Shown here: positions 8,210 to 17,148 of the stretch, in pieces
Layout: every line of letters starts with the position of its first letter
How positions within the stretch are numbered: position 1 is the stretch's first letter
DNA from: Streptomyces hyaluromycini
GTDB lineage: Bacteria; Actinomycetota; Actinomycetes; Streptomycetales; Streptomycetaceae
DNA: 64,000 bases
Direction: 5' to 3'
Assembly: GCF_002217755.1 (NCBI RefSeq)
Contig: NZ_BCFL01000030.1
Coordinates: 124,001 to 188,000 of the forward strand
Program-made: the position numbers and the translations under genes
The notes under the pieces: generated by a model
The model's input: the letters and a program-made list of their open reading frames with translations, nothing else
What the model was told of the DNA's origin: nothing
Database searches by the model: none

Positions 8210-8574
8210 ACCGCCTGCTCCTCAAGAATCAAGTCGATCCCGTAAAACGTGCAAGGGATGCTGCCGCCGCTCATGCCCGCCAGTATTGCCCAAAGGCCAT
8301 CCTGACCCGCCGTTCGACCGGCCGCACTTGCACATACGGACGACACGGGCCGGACGGCTCAGTAACCTCGTGAAACGCTTCCCACGGGTGGCGTGGGACC
8401 CGTGGGACTGACGGCACGTCAACATGCGTCCGTTCCGCATCCCTTCGGAACTCCTCCGGGGCGGGACGGCCGGGCCGCGAGGGGCAAGAGGCGGCTGATT
8501 GCCGTCTTGTCATGGCCTGTTCGGGCCGCTTACTTTTGGCCTTCCTGACGCGTGTGGCGAGGGGGGCTTCAGAC
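8210..8574. other. divergent intergenic region between gnd and the Rpf-like gene
   Basis: This 365-base gap holds the promoters of gnd and the wall-hydrolase gene. Rpf genes in Streptomyces often carry a ydaO-type c-di-AMP riboswitch leader, so I looked for it and did not find its conserved blocks. Short dyads such as CCCACGGGTGG-CGTGGGACCCGTGGG (about 8381-8405) are visible. No protein-coding gene is supported. Confidence 0.4.
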
Positions 8575-9762
8575 ATGGCCGAACGCGGTCGGCACCGCCG
8601 GTACCAGCCGAACAGGATCAACCGCGCCTCGCTCACCGTCACGGCGGGCGGCGCCGGCCTCGCGCTCCCGCTCGCGGCCGCCGCAAGCGCCGACGCGGCC
8701 TCCGTGTCCACCTGGGACAAGGTCGCCGCCTGCGAGTCCAGCGGCGACTGGGGCATCAACACCGGCAACGGCTTCTACGGCGGGCTCCAGTTCACCCAGT
8801 CCACCTGGGAGGCCTACGGAGGCACGAGATACGCGCCGCGCGCCGACCTCGCCACCAAGGACCAGCAGATAGCCATCGCCGAGAAGGTCCTCGACGGCCA
8901 GGGACCGGGCGCCTGGCCGGTCTGTTCGGTACGGGCCGGACTCACCCGCGGCGGCGACACCCCCGACGTGCACACCGAGAGCGCCGCCACCCGCCCCGCG
9001 ACGAACTCCGCGAAGAACTCCACGAAGGGCTCTGCGAAGAGTTCCGTACGGGACGTACAGCCGCAGACCACGCCGCAGTCCCGGGCCGGCCAGGCCGAGA
9101 TGTACACCGTGGTGCGCGGCGACACGCTCTCCGGGATCGCCGAGGACCACGAGGTGGCCGGGGGCTGGCAACGGCTGTACGCGGCCAACCGTACGACGGT
9201 CGGCTCCGACCCCGATCTGATCCTGCCGGGACAGCGGCTGAGCCTCACGGGCCAGGCCGCCAGGACCGAGCCTCACACGAAGGCCAAGGCCAAGACCAAG
9301 AGCAAGGCCGAGACCAAGAGCAAGGCCGAGACGACGAAGGCCGCCACCCGCACCGGTCACTCCCTCGTCGCCCCCGTCGACGCCCCGATAGGCACTCCCT
9401 ACCACGCGTCCGGCTCGCACTGGTCGAAGGGCTACCACACCGGCGTCGACTTCCTCGCGCCCACCGGCACCTCCGTCAAGGCGGTCGAGGCCGGGCAGGT
9501 CGTCACGGCGGGCTGGGGCGGCTCGTACGGCTACCAGGTGGTGATACGGCACGCCGACGGCCGGTACACGCAGTACGCCCATCTGTCGGCGATCTCCGTG
9601 CGGGCCGGGCAGAGCGTGTCCACCGGCCAGCGGATCGGCCGCTCGGGCTCCACCGGAAACGCCACGGGCCCGCATCTGCACTTCGAGGTGCGGACGGGGC
9701 CCGGATTCGGCACGGACATCGACCCGGTCGCCTATCTCCGGGCCGGCGGCGTCAGGATCTGA
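8575..9762 (+). CDS. secreted Rpf-type transglycosylase / LysM / M23 endopeptidase
   Basis: A 395-residue exported cell-wall hydrolase with two cutting activities. A signal region (residues about 15-45, ending ASADAAS) is followed by an Rpf transglycosylase domain (WDKVAACESSGDWGINTGNG, catalytic Glu in ACES). A LysM module follows (YTVVRGDTLSGIAED...LILPGQRLSL), then a Lys/Thr/Ala-rich linker and a C-terminal M23 metallopeptidase with HTGVDF and HLHFEV zinc motifs. ATG 8575 follows a G-rich ribosome binding site; an upstream ATG at 8512 would add a non-signal leader. It probably acts in spore germination or wall remodelling. Its stop overlaps the convergent transporter gene by 11 bases. Confidence 0.93.
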   Translation: MAERGRHRRYQPNRINRASLTVTAGGAGLALPLAAAASADAASVSTWDKVAACESSGDWGINTGNGFYGGLQFTQSTWEAYGGTRYAPRADLATKDQQIAIAEKVLDGQGPGAWPVCSVRAGLTRGGDTPDVHTESAATRPATNSAKNSTKGSAKSSVRDVQPQTTPQSRAGQAEMYTVVRGDTLSGIAEDHEVAGGWQRLYAANRTTVGSDPDLILPGQRLSLTGQAARTEPHTKAKAKTKSKAETKSKAETTKAATRTGHSLVAPVDAPIGTPYHASGSHWSKGYHTGVDFLAPTGTSVKAVEAGQVVTAGWGGSYGYQVVIRHADGRYTQYAHLSAISVRAGQSVSTGQRIGRSGSTGNATGPHLHFEVRTGPGFGTDIDPVAYLRAGGVRI

Positions 9763-10978
9763 CCCGCGAACGGCGCCGGTCCAGGAGCGGACCGTGCACG
9801 TAGTCGGTGGCGGGCAGCAGCACGTCGGGCACGTCCGGGAGCACGTCCGGCGCCGCGGACCCCGACCGCTGCTGGGGCATCCCGATCAGTGAGCCCGGCG
9901 CGGGACGCGCCTCGCCGTCGCCCGCCGCCCGGACTCCCGCCGAACGAACCTCCGCTGCCCCGATGTCCGCCACCCCGGCCCCCGCCGTCTCCGGCTGCGC
10001 CGCGCCGCCGCGCGCCACACCGCCCTCGGCCGCACCGGACTGCGCCAGGCCCGCCTCGGCCAGCTCGACCAGTGCCTCGACCAGCGGCTCGGGCGACACC
10101 TCGGCCACCGCGGGCTCCGGCACCGGCACCGGCCGGTCCGGGTGCGGGGTGCGCTCGATGCGCTCGGTCGTCAGCAGGATCAGGCCGCCCGCCGCCACCA
10201 CACCGCAGCCGAGCGCCAGCAGGGTGCCCGTCGCGCCGTAGCGGAACGTCTCGCCGAACATCGTGATGCCGACCGCGGCGGCCAGCACCGGGTTGACCAC
10301 GGTCAGCGTGGCCAGCGGCGCGGCGAGACCGCCGCCGCGGTAGGCGGCCTGGGAGATCAGGACGCCCGCGACGGCGTAGGCACCGATCACGGACAGCCAG
10401 AGCACGTCGGCCGCGGCGATCCCGCCGTCCCAGTCGATCGCCACGACCTTGGTGAACACCGAGGACATGCCGAAGGCTATGCCGGACGCGGTGGCGAGCA
10501 GCACGCTGCGCACCGCCGGGTGCCGGTGCGCGGCCCGGCCCGCGATCATCAGGGCGACGACCGCCCCGCCGGTGACCACCGCGACTCCGATCCGCCCGGT
10601 GGAGGCCAGGGTGTGCGAGTCGGAGGAGCCGACCAGGGAGAGCAGACCGGCCAGACCGACGGTGGCCATGATCGCGCCCCGCCAGGCCGTCGTCCCGGCC
10701 CTGCGGCCGACGAAGAGGGCCGCCATGGGCAGTGCGAACACGATGGTGAGCGCGCCCAGCGGCTGGACCAGGCTCAGCGGGCCGTAGGCCAGTGCCACCA
10801 CGTGCAGCAGCCCGCCGAGGCCGTTGAGCGCCATCGCTCCCCACCAGCTCGGGCGGCGCAGCGGCGCGTACTGCTCGTCGGGGGAGGAGACCGCCACCTG
10901 TTCCTGCACGATCGCTCCGCCGGCGTAGGCGACGGCGGAGACGAAGGAAAGCAGCACGGACAACGCGAGGGCACTCAT
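9752..10978 (-). CDS. DMT-superfamily (EamA-type) membrane transporter
   Basis: A 408-residue integral membrane protein with about nine or ten hydrophobic helices over residues 1-290 (for example MSALALSVLLSFVSAVAYAGG and VLLATASGIAFGMSSVFTKVVA). A long Ala/Glu/Pro-rich tail of about 110 residues follows and is probably cytoplasmic and disordered. The fold matches the two-repeat EamA/DMT transporters; substrate unknown. GAGGAG before ATG 10978 fixes the start, and an upstream in-frame extension to 11134 has no ribosome binding site. It converges on and overlaps the Rpf-like gene. Confidence 0.85.
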   Translation of the reverse strand: MSALALSVLLSFVSAVAYAGGAIVQEQVAVSSPDEQYAPLRRPSWWGAMALNGLGGLLHVVALAYGPLSLVQPLGALTIVFALPMAALFVGRRAGTTAWRGAIMATVGLAGLLSLVGSSDSHTLASTGRIGVAVVTGGAVVALMIAGRAAHRHPAVRSVLLATASGIAFGMSSVFTKVVAIDWDGGIAAADVLWLSVIGAYAVAGVLISQAAYRGGGLAAPLATLTVVNPVLAAAVGITMFGETFRYGATGTLLALGCGVVAAGGLILLTTERIERTPHPDRPVPVPEPAVAEVSPEPLVEALVELAEAGLAQSGAAEGGVARGGAAQPETAGAGVADIGAAEVRSAGVRAAGDGEARPAPGSLIGMPQQRSGSAAPDVLPDVPDVLLPATDYVHGPLLDRRRSRVRS

Positions 10979-11206
10979 ACTCGGCTCCTCTGCGTCAGGC
11001 GGGACCGTGTGGCCCCACGCGGTGATCGGTCGGCTTCCATGAGCAACACTCTGCCGGTCCGGGTGCTTCCCGTCGTCGTACCTGAGCACCCAATGGGTCC
11101 TACTACCGATGGAGTACGAGGGGATCCCGATCATCCCCAGGGTGGGGGCCGCCGGGTGGAGACGGCGTGCGCGGGGATCCCGGGAACCCTGGTACTACTG
11201 CTGTTC

Positions 11207-11998
11207 GTGGACCTGTTCGTGAACCTGGACCCCGATCTCGCCGCGCTTCGGGAGCTCGGCGGCTTCTTCGTCCTGCGGACGGTCCGATCGGCGGTCGGAG
11301 ACCCCGACACGGCGAGGGCCGACGAGCCGGCGACTCTTGCAAAGGCCTATGAAAAACTCACATCGGATGTTTACGAAAACGCCCTGACTTTCCGTGTTGA
11401 TGTGGTTTCGGGGCGTCTGGGCATCGCCGAGCCCCGGGTCGCCGCCTCCATCGCCCACCAGGCGCTGGCCGCCCGGCTCTGGTCCGTCGCCCTCGGCTGC
11501 GCCGTCCGCTACGGCCGCCTCCCCGACCTCGACCCGGGCCTGCTCCGCTGGGACGCCGGTGCCACCGCGCCCGACGACCTCTGGCTCACCGAGGTACGCG
11601 CCAGGCCCGGCGGCGCCGACCCGGCCACGCTCGCCGACGCCGTGGTGCAGACCGTCGTACACGGCCATCTCGAACCCCTCGGGGAGGCCCTGCGGGCCCG
11701 CTACGGTCTCGCCGCCGGCCTGCTGTGGGGCAACGCCGGATCCGCGCTGGCCGGTGCCGTACGGGAACTGGACCGCTGGGCGCGCGCGAACAACCGTACG
11801 GATGCGGCCGCCCGGACCCGCGCCCTCGCCGACGCCCTCTTCGCGCACCCCCTGCTGACCGTCACCGGCACCCGCTCCGGCCTGGCCTTCCGGCGCCGCA
11901 GCTGCTGTCTCTACTACCGGGTACCGGGCGGCGGGGTCTGCGGTGACTGTTGTTTCACACAACCACCGCGCTCTTCCCCGCGCGCCGCATCTGGGTGA
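11207..11998 (+). CDS. FhuF-like (2Fe-2S) ferric-siderophore reductase
   Basis: A cytoplasmic iron-sulfur protein of about 263 residues, likely to reduce ferric iron from siderophores. The diagnostic C-terminal cluster motif is present as CC-x10-C-x2-C in RRSCCLYYRVPGGGVCGDCC. The rest fits the FhuF helical domain (VAASIAHQALAARLWSVALG). GTG 11207 is chosen; GTG 11219 also fits, and ATG 11039 would add an unconserved leader. There are no siderophore genes nearby. It ends two bases before an upstream candidate start of glgA, so the two may share a transcript. Confidence 0.82.
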   Translation: MDLFVNLDPDLAALRELGGFFVLRTVRSAVGDPDTARADEPATLAKAYEKLTSDVYENALTFRVDVVSGRLGIAEPRVAASIAHQALAARLWSVALGCAVRYGRLPDLDPGLLRWDAGATAPDDLWLTEVRARPGGADPATLADAVVQTVVHGHLEPLGEALRARYGLAAGLLWGNAGSALAGAVRELDRWARANNRTDAAARTRALADALFAHPLLTVTGTRSGLAFRRRSCCLYYRVPGGGVCGDCCFTQPPRSSPRAASG

Positions 11999-12036
11999 CC
12001 ATGGAACAACCGGCCGTGGAGAGCGAGGGGTTGCGG

Positions 12037-13188
12037 GTGCGAGTCGGACTGCTGACCCGGGAGTACCCCCCGGACGTCTACGGCGGCGCGGGTGTTCATG
12101 TGGAGTTCCTCGCCCGTGAGTTGCGGCCCCTGGTCGACCTTGAGGTGCACTGCTGGGGCGAGGGCCGCGGGGTCGGCGTCGTCCGGCACCGCCCCTGGTC
12201 CGCGCTGGACACCGCCAACGACGCGCTGCGCACCTTCTCCGTCGACCTGGCGATGGCCGCAGGCCTCGAAGGCCGCGAACTCGTCCACTCCCACACCTGG
12301 TACGCCAACCTCGCCGGCCACGTCGCCAAGATGCTCTACGGCGTCCCGCACGTGGTGACCGCCCACTCGCTGGAGCCGCTGCGGCCCTGGAAGGCCGAGC
12401 AACTGGGCGGCGGCTACGCGCTGTCGAGCTGGGCCGAGCGCAGCGCGATCGAGGCCGCCGACGCCGTGATCGCGGTGTCCGGGGCGATGCGCGAGGACAT
12501 CCTCGGCTGCTACCCCGTCCTGGACCCGGCGAAGGTCCACGTCGTGCACAACGGGATCGACACCGCCCTCTACCGCCCGGACCGCTCCACCGACGTCCTG
12601 GCCCGGATCGGCATCGACCCCGGCCGCCCGTACGTGCTGTTCGTCGGACGTATCACCCGGCAGAAGGGCGTGCCCCACCTGCTGCGCGCGGTACGGGACA
12701 TCGTCCCGGCGGCGCAGGTCGTGCTCTGTGCGGGGGCACCCGACACTCCCGAGATCGACCGGGAGTTCCGCGAGCTGTTCGCGGAGCTGAGCCGGGTCCG
12801 CGAGGGCGTGCACTGGATCCCGCAGATGCTGCCGCGCGCCGACGTCATCCAACTCCTCACCCACGCGGCCGTGTTCGCCTGCCCCTCGGTCTACGAACCG
12901 CTCGGCATCGTCAACCTGGAGGCGATGGCCTGTGGCACGCCCGTGGTCGCGTCCCGGGTCGGCGGTATCCCCGAGGTCGTCGAGGACGGCAAGACGGGCC
13001 TGCTGGTCGACCTGGACGACGACTTCGAGGGGGGTCTGGCGCGGGCGCTGGACGCCGTCGTCGGCGACCCGGAGACGGCCCGGCGGATGGGCGAGGCCGG
13101 ACGGCAGCGGGCCGTGGGGGAGTTCGGCTGGGACGCGGTGGCCCGGCGCACGGTCCGGCTCTACGAGGAGATCCTCAAGCAGGCGTAA
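12037..13188 (+). CDS. glgA: glycogen synthase, actinobacterial GT4 type
   Basis: A GT-B glycosyltransferase (family GT4) of 383 residues. The N-terminus reads (V)RVGLLTREYPPDVYGGAGVHVE, with the glycine-rich acceptor loop. The C-terminal nucleotide-sugar half has FVGRITRQKGVPHLL and the E-x7-E motif YEPLGIVNLEAMACGTPVVA. GTG 12037, preceded by GAGGGG, gives the usual N-terminus; ATG 12001 is an alternative. Its partner glgC follows 104 bases downstream. In mycobacteria the homologous enzyme (GlgM) makes maltose 1-phosphate for the GlgE pathway, so this product could be alpha-glucan or maltose 1-phosphate. Confidence 0.9.
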   Translation: MRVGLLTREYPPDVYGGAGVHVEFLARELRPLVDLEVHCWGEGRGVGVVRHRPWSALDTANDALRTFSVDLAMAAGLEGRELVHSHTWYANLAGHVAKMLYGVPHVVTAHSLEPLRPWKAEQLGGGYALSSWAERSAIEAADAVIAVSGAMREDILGCYPVLDPAKVHVVHNGIDTALYRPDRSTDVLARIGIDPGRPYVLFVGRITRQKGVPHLLRAVRDIVPAAQVVLCAGAPDTPEIDREFRELFAELSRVREGVHWIPQMLPRADVIQLLTHAAVFACPSVYEPLGIVNLEAMACGTPVVASRVGGIPEVVEDGKTGLLVDLDDDFEGGLARALDAVVGDPETARRMGEAGRQRAVGEFGWDAVARRTVRLYEEILKQA

Positions 13189-13292
13189 CGACAGGCGTAA
13201 CGAACAGGCCGCCTGTTCGACGTGATCCCGGTGCAGGCTTAGCGGATGTGCTCCCAGGGCAAGCATGGAGCACCAGGGTGAGGGGAGCGGCC

Positions 13293-14513
13293 ATGCGTCG
13301 TGGTGGACCTTCGGTACTCGGGATCGTGCTGGCCGGCGGGGAGGGCAAACGCCTGATGCCGCTGACCGCGGACCGGGCCAAACCAGCTGTCACCTTCGGC
13401 GGCACCTACCGCCTGGTCGACTTCGTGCTGTCCAATCTCGTCAACGCGGACGTGCTGCGCATCTGCGTGCTGACGCAGTACAAGTCGCACTCGCTGGACC
13501 GGCACATCACCACCACCTGGCGGATGTCCAGCCTGCTCGGCAACTACGTCACCCCGGTCCCGGCGCAGCAGCGGCTCGGCCCGCGCTGGTACCTGGGCAG
13601 CGCCGACGCCCTGCTGCAGTCGCTCAACCTCGTCCACGACGAACAGCCCGACTACGTCGCGGTGTTCGGCGCCGACCACGTCTACCGCATGGACCCGCGG
13701 CAGATGCTCCAGCAGCACATCGAGGGTGGCGCCGGAGTCACGGTCGCGGGCATCCGCATCCCGCGCGTCGAGTCCTCGGCGTTCGGCGTGATCACCCCGG
13801 GCTCGGACGGGCAGACGATAGAGACCTTCCTGGAGAAGCCGGCCGACCCGCCGGGGCTGCCGGACGCCCCGGACACCGTCTTCGCCTCCATGGGCAACTA
13901 CATCTTCACCACCAAAGCCCTGGTCGAGTCCCTGCAGCGGGACGCCGAGGACGACGACTCGGTGCACGACATGGGCGGCTCGATACTGCCCCAGCTCACC
14001 GCCCGCGGCGAGGCCCAGCTCTACGACTTCGGCACCAACCACGTCCCCGGCGAGACCACCCGCGACCGCGGCTACTGGCGGGACGTCGGCACCCTCGACG
14101 CGTACTACGACGCCCACATGGACCTGATCGCCGAGCGGCCCGCCTTCAACCTCTTCAACCGCAGTTGGCCCATCTACACGCACTCGTACCAGCTCTCCCC
14201 GGCCCGCTTCAACGCGGGCGGCATGGCGAGCGAGTCCATCATCAGCGCCGGCTGCCTGATCCGGGGCCAGGTCACCCGGTCCGTGCTGTCCCCGGGCGTG
14301 CGGGTCGACCCGGGCGCGGTGGTCCAGGGGTCGGTGCTGCACGACAACGTCATCGTGGGCCGGGGCGCGGTGGTGCGCGGCGCGGTCCTGGACAAGAACG
14401 TCGAGGTCCCGCCCGGCGCGACGATAGGCGTCAACCCCGACCGTGACGCGGAGCTTTACACCGTGTCCAAGGGCGGAATCATCGCCCTCGGGAAGGGACA
14501 GCTGGTCTCCTAG
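13293..14513 (+). CDS. glgC: glucose-1-phosphate adenylyltransferase
   Basis: This enzyme makes ADP-glucose from glucose 1-phosphate and ATP, the donor for alpha-glucan synthesis. At 406 residues it has normal length. The pyrophosphorylase signature VLAGGEGKRLMPLTADRAKPAV is at the N-terminus. Substrate-site motifs (YLGSADALLQ, GADHVYRMD, FLEKP) and a C-terminal left-handed beta-helix (SVLSPGVRVDPGAVVQGSVL) follow. ATG 13293 has GAGGGGAG upstream. It forms an operon with glgA and ends at a strong hairpin terminator. Confidence 0.96.
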   Translation: MRRGGPSVLGIVLAGGEGKRLMPLTADRAKPAVTFGGTYRLVDFVLSNLVNADVLRICVLTQYKSHSLDRHITTTWRMSSLLGNYVTPVPAQQRLGPRWYLGSADALLQSLNLVHDEQPDYVAVFGADHVYRMDPRQMLQQHIEGGAGVTVAGIRIPRVESSAFGVITPGSDGQTIETFLEKPADPPGLPDAPDTVFASMGNYIFTTKALVESLQRDAEDDDSVHDMGGSILPQLTARGEAQLYDFGTNHVPGETTRDRGYWRDVGTLDAYYDAHMDLIAERPAFNLFNRSWPIYTHSYQLSPARFNAGGMASESIISAGCLIRGQVTRSVLSPGVRVDPGAVVQGSVLHDNVIVGRGAVVRGAVLDKNVEVPPGATIGVNPDRDAELYTVSKGGIIALGKGQLVS

Positions 14514-14528
14514 CCCCCCGCTCGCCAT

Positions 14529-14557
14529 GGGCCCGGCGCCGTTTCCGCGCCGGGCCC
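14529..14557 (+). terminator. intrinsic-type terminator after glgC
   Basis: A perfect 11-bp inverted repeat, GGGCCCGGCGC / GCGCCGGGCCC, with a 7-base loop CGTTTCC, begins 15 bases after the glgC stop. There is no U-run, as is common in Streptomyces. Confidence 0.85.
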
Positions 14558-14680
14558 AAGTCGTGTGCGTGCCAACTCGGGCGCGACGCGCTGCGAGTGA
14601 AAAACCCTCATTTGCCGGACTTTGCGGGCCGCTCCCCTCACGATGCAGACAGCAATGTCGAGCTTCGGAGGTCATCCGAC

Positions 14681-17002
14681 ATGAGAGGGACCCGGCGCAC
14701 ACGGCTGTGCCTCGCCGGGGTGCTGACAGCGTCCGCGCTGCTCACCGCACCCGCCGCAGGGGCCGCCGAACCGGCCGACGGCCACCTCGCCGACCTGGTG
14801 AACCCCTTCATCGGCAGCCAGGACGAGGGCAACACGTTCCCCGGCGCGGCCGTGCCCTTCGGCATGGTGCAGCTCTCCCCGGACACCGGGCACAGCACCG
14901 GGTACGACTACTCCCAGCACCGGATCCGCGGCTTCTCCCTGGTCCACCTCTCCGGCGTCGGCTGCGCCATCGGCGGCGACCTGCCCGTGCTGCCCACCAC
15001 CGGGGACGTCACGCGGACGGACTACGCCGAGTACGCCGCCGGGTTCCGGCACGCCGACGAGGAGGCGAGCCCCGGTTACTACCGCGTCGGCCTCGACTCG
15101 GGCGTGACGGCCGAGCTCACCGCGACCGCCCGCACCGGCGTCCAGCGCTACACCTTCCCGGCCACCGACCGGGCGAACGTCCTGCTCAACGCCCGCCAGG
15201 CGCTGCACAAGCCGGTCAGCAGCGACGTCGAGATCCTGGACGACCACACCGTGCGCACCCGGATCACCGGCCACGGCTTCTGCCGCGACACCGCCCCCTA
15301 CACCGTCTACACGGTCACCCGCTTCAGCCGCCCCTTCACCGCGTACGGCACCTGGAACGGCACCACGGTCACCCCCGGCTCCCGTACCGGAGCCGACGGC
15401 GCCTACGTCCGCTTCGACACCGCCCGGGACCGTACGGTCGAGGCGACCACCGCCCTGTCGTACGTCGACGCGCAGGGCGCCGAGGTCAATCTGCGCGCCG
15501 AGGGCGGACGTTCGTTCGACACGGTACGGCGGCAGGCCCGGGACGCCTGGGAGCGGAGGCTGGCCGACGTCCGCGTCCAGGGCGGCTCCCCGACCTTGCG
15601 CCGTACCTTCTACTCGTCCCTGTACCGCACCTTCCTCGCGCCCAACGTCGGCGGTGACGCCGACGGCCGCTACGCCGGCTGGGACCGCCGGATCCACCGA
15701 GCCCAGGGGTTCACCTACTACCAGAACTGGTCCCTCTGGGACACCTACCGCACCCAGGCCCAGGCGCTCGCCCTGCTCGCCCCGCGCGAGGCCCGGGACA
15801 TGGCCCTGTCGGTGCTGAGGATCGACGAGGAGGGCGGCTGGCTGCCCAAGTGGGGCTACGGCACGGTCGAGACGAACATCATGACCGGCGACCCGGTCAC
15901 CCCGTTCCTGACCACCGCCTACCAGATGGGCCTGCTCAAGGGGTACGAGGAGCGGGCCTACCGGGCGTTGAAGAAGAACGCCGACGGGGTGCCGCCGGCC
16001 GCCAACGCCGGGGTCGGCCGCGAGGCCAACGCCGAGTACCTCGCCGACGGCTTCGCGCCGTACCTCAAGGGCCGCCCGCACACCAAGGTGGGCGACTCCG
16101 ACTACGACCACGGCGCCTCCGTCACCCTGGAGTACGCACTGTCGGACGCGATGCTCGGGCAGATGGCCCGGGACCTCGGCCACGGCGCGGACGCGGCCCG
16201 CTACGCCACCCGGGCGCAGAACTACCGCAACGTCTTCGACCCCTCCACCGGCTTCTTCCGTGCCCGCGACGCCTCCGGCGCCTTCACCGGCAACCCCGAC
16301 CCGGCCCGCGGCATCGGCTTCCACGAGGGCACCGCCTGGCAGTACCAGTGGCTCGTCCCGCAGGACCTGCCCGGCGTGATCTCCCTGATCGGCGGCGAGC
16401 GCGCCGCCAACGCGCGGCTCGACTCCTTCTTCGCCTACGACAGGCTGCTCGCCGACCCCGCGAAGACCGCGCGCGAGGTGTGGGTGCACGGCAACGCGTA
16501 CGCCTACTACAACGCGGCCGTCTACAACCCCATGAACGAGCCCGACCTGACCGCCCCGTACACCTACCTCGCCACCGGCCGGCCCTGGAAGACCACCGAC
16601 GTGGTGCACGCGGCGCTCACCCTCTTCACCGACGGACCGACCGGGATGACCGGCAACGACGACCTCGGCACCATGTCGGCCTGGAACGTCCTGTCGTCCC
16701 TCGGCCTCTTCCCGGTGCAGCCCGGCTACGGCACCTGGGGCCTGTCCACGCCCGTCTTCGACCGGGCCGACGTCCGCCTCGACCGCCGTTTCTGGCCGAG
16801 CGGCGGGTTCACGGTGACCGCGCCGGGCACCTCGGCCGCCGACCGCTACGTACAGTCGGCCCGGACCGACGGATCGGAGTACGGCCGTACCTATCTGACG
16901 ACCGGTGCGCTGCGCTCCCTGCGGTCGCTGGCGTTCACGGTCGGCCCGCGCCCGTCAGAGTGGGGTACGTCACCCGAGGCGGGGCCACCGGCCCTGAAGT
17001 GA
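14681..17002 (+). CDS. secreted GH92 alpha-mannosidase
   Basis: A 773-residue exported exo-alpha-mannosidase of family GH92, calcium-dependent in characterised members, acting on high-mannose glycans or yeast mannan. A Sec signal (residues 1-33, ending AAGAAEP) precedes the family N-terminus VNPFIGSQDEGNTFPGAAVPFGMVQLSPD. The catalytic (alpha/alpha)6 part contains QNWSLWDTYRTQ, the acid-site region FHEGTAWQYQW, and the GNDDLGTMSAWNVLSSLGLFP segment carrying the catalytic Asp residues. GGAGG at 14666 precedes ATG 14681. It is transcribed alone between two hairpin terminators, 12.7 kb from the main glycan locus, but its activity fits that locus. Confidence 0.94.
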   Translation: MRGTRRTRLCLAGVLTASALLTAPAAGAAEPADGHLADLVNPFIGSQDEGNTFPGAAVPFGMVQLSPDTGHSTGYDYSQHRIRGFSLVHLSGVGCAIGGDLPVLPTTGDVTRTDYAEYAAGFRHADEEASPGYYRVGLDSGVTAELTATARTGVQRYTFPATDRANVLLNARQALHKPVSSDVEILDDHTVRTRITGHGFCRDTAPYTVYTVTRFSRPFTAYGTWNGTTVTPGSRTGADGAYVRFDTARDRTVEATTALSYVDAQGAEVNLRAEGGRSFDTVRRQARDAWERRLADVRVQGGSPTLRRTFYSSLYRTFLAPNVGGDADGRYAGWDRRIHRAQGFTYYQNWSLWDTYRTQAQALALLAPREARDMALSVLRIDEEGGWLPKWGYGTVETNIMTGDPVTPFLTTAYQMGLLKGYEERAYRALKKNADGVPPAANAGVGREANAEYLADGFAPYLKGRPHTKVGDSDYDHGASVTLEYALSDAMLGQMARDLGHGADAARYATRAQNYRNVFDPSTGFFRARDASGAFTGNPDPARGIGFHEGTAWQYQWLVPQDLPGVISLIGGERAANARLDSFFAYDRLLADPAKTAREVWVHGNAYAYYNAAVYNPMNEPDLTAPYTYLATGRPWKTTDVVHAALTLFTDGPTGMTGNDDLGTMSAWNVLSSLGLFPVQPGYGTWGLSTPVFDRADVRLDRRFWPSGGFTVTAPGTSAADRYVQSARTDGSEYGRTYLTTGALRSLRSLAFTVGPRPSEWGTSPEAGPPALK

Positions 17003-17018
17003 CCTCAGGTGTCGCACG

Positions 17019-17048
17019 AGTCCCGCCTCTTTCGGAGGAGGCGGGACT
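17019..17048 (+). terminator. terminator after GH92 gene
   Basis: A perfect 11-bp inverted repeat, AGTCCCGCCTC / GAGGCGGGACT, with an 8-base loop, lies 17 bases after the GH92 stop and is followed by TAATC. Confidence 0.85.
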
Positions 17049-17148
17049 TAATCTGCTGTTAACTGAGCGTAGCGTGATCGTACTTGACCGTAATCATGAG
17101 TCGGCGTTTGACTGCTGATCCACCCTCCGTCGACGCGAGGCACCCCTT

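Noticed and set aside
8210..8574. ydaO-type c-di-AMP riboswitch before the Rpf-like gene
   Set aside because: Expected from other Streptomyces rpf leaders, but its conserved blocks were not found.
14672..16609. 645-codon open frame antisense to the GH92 gene
   Set aside because: Val/Gly/Ala/Arg-rich sequence without domains, fully opposite a well-conserved gene.
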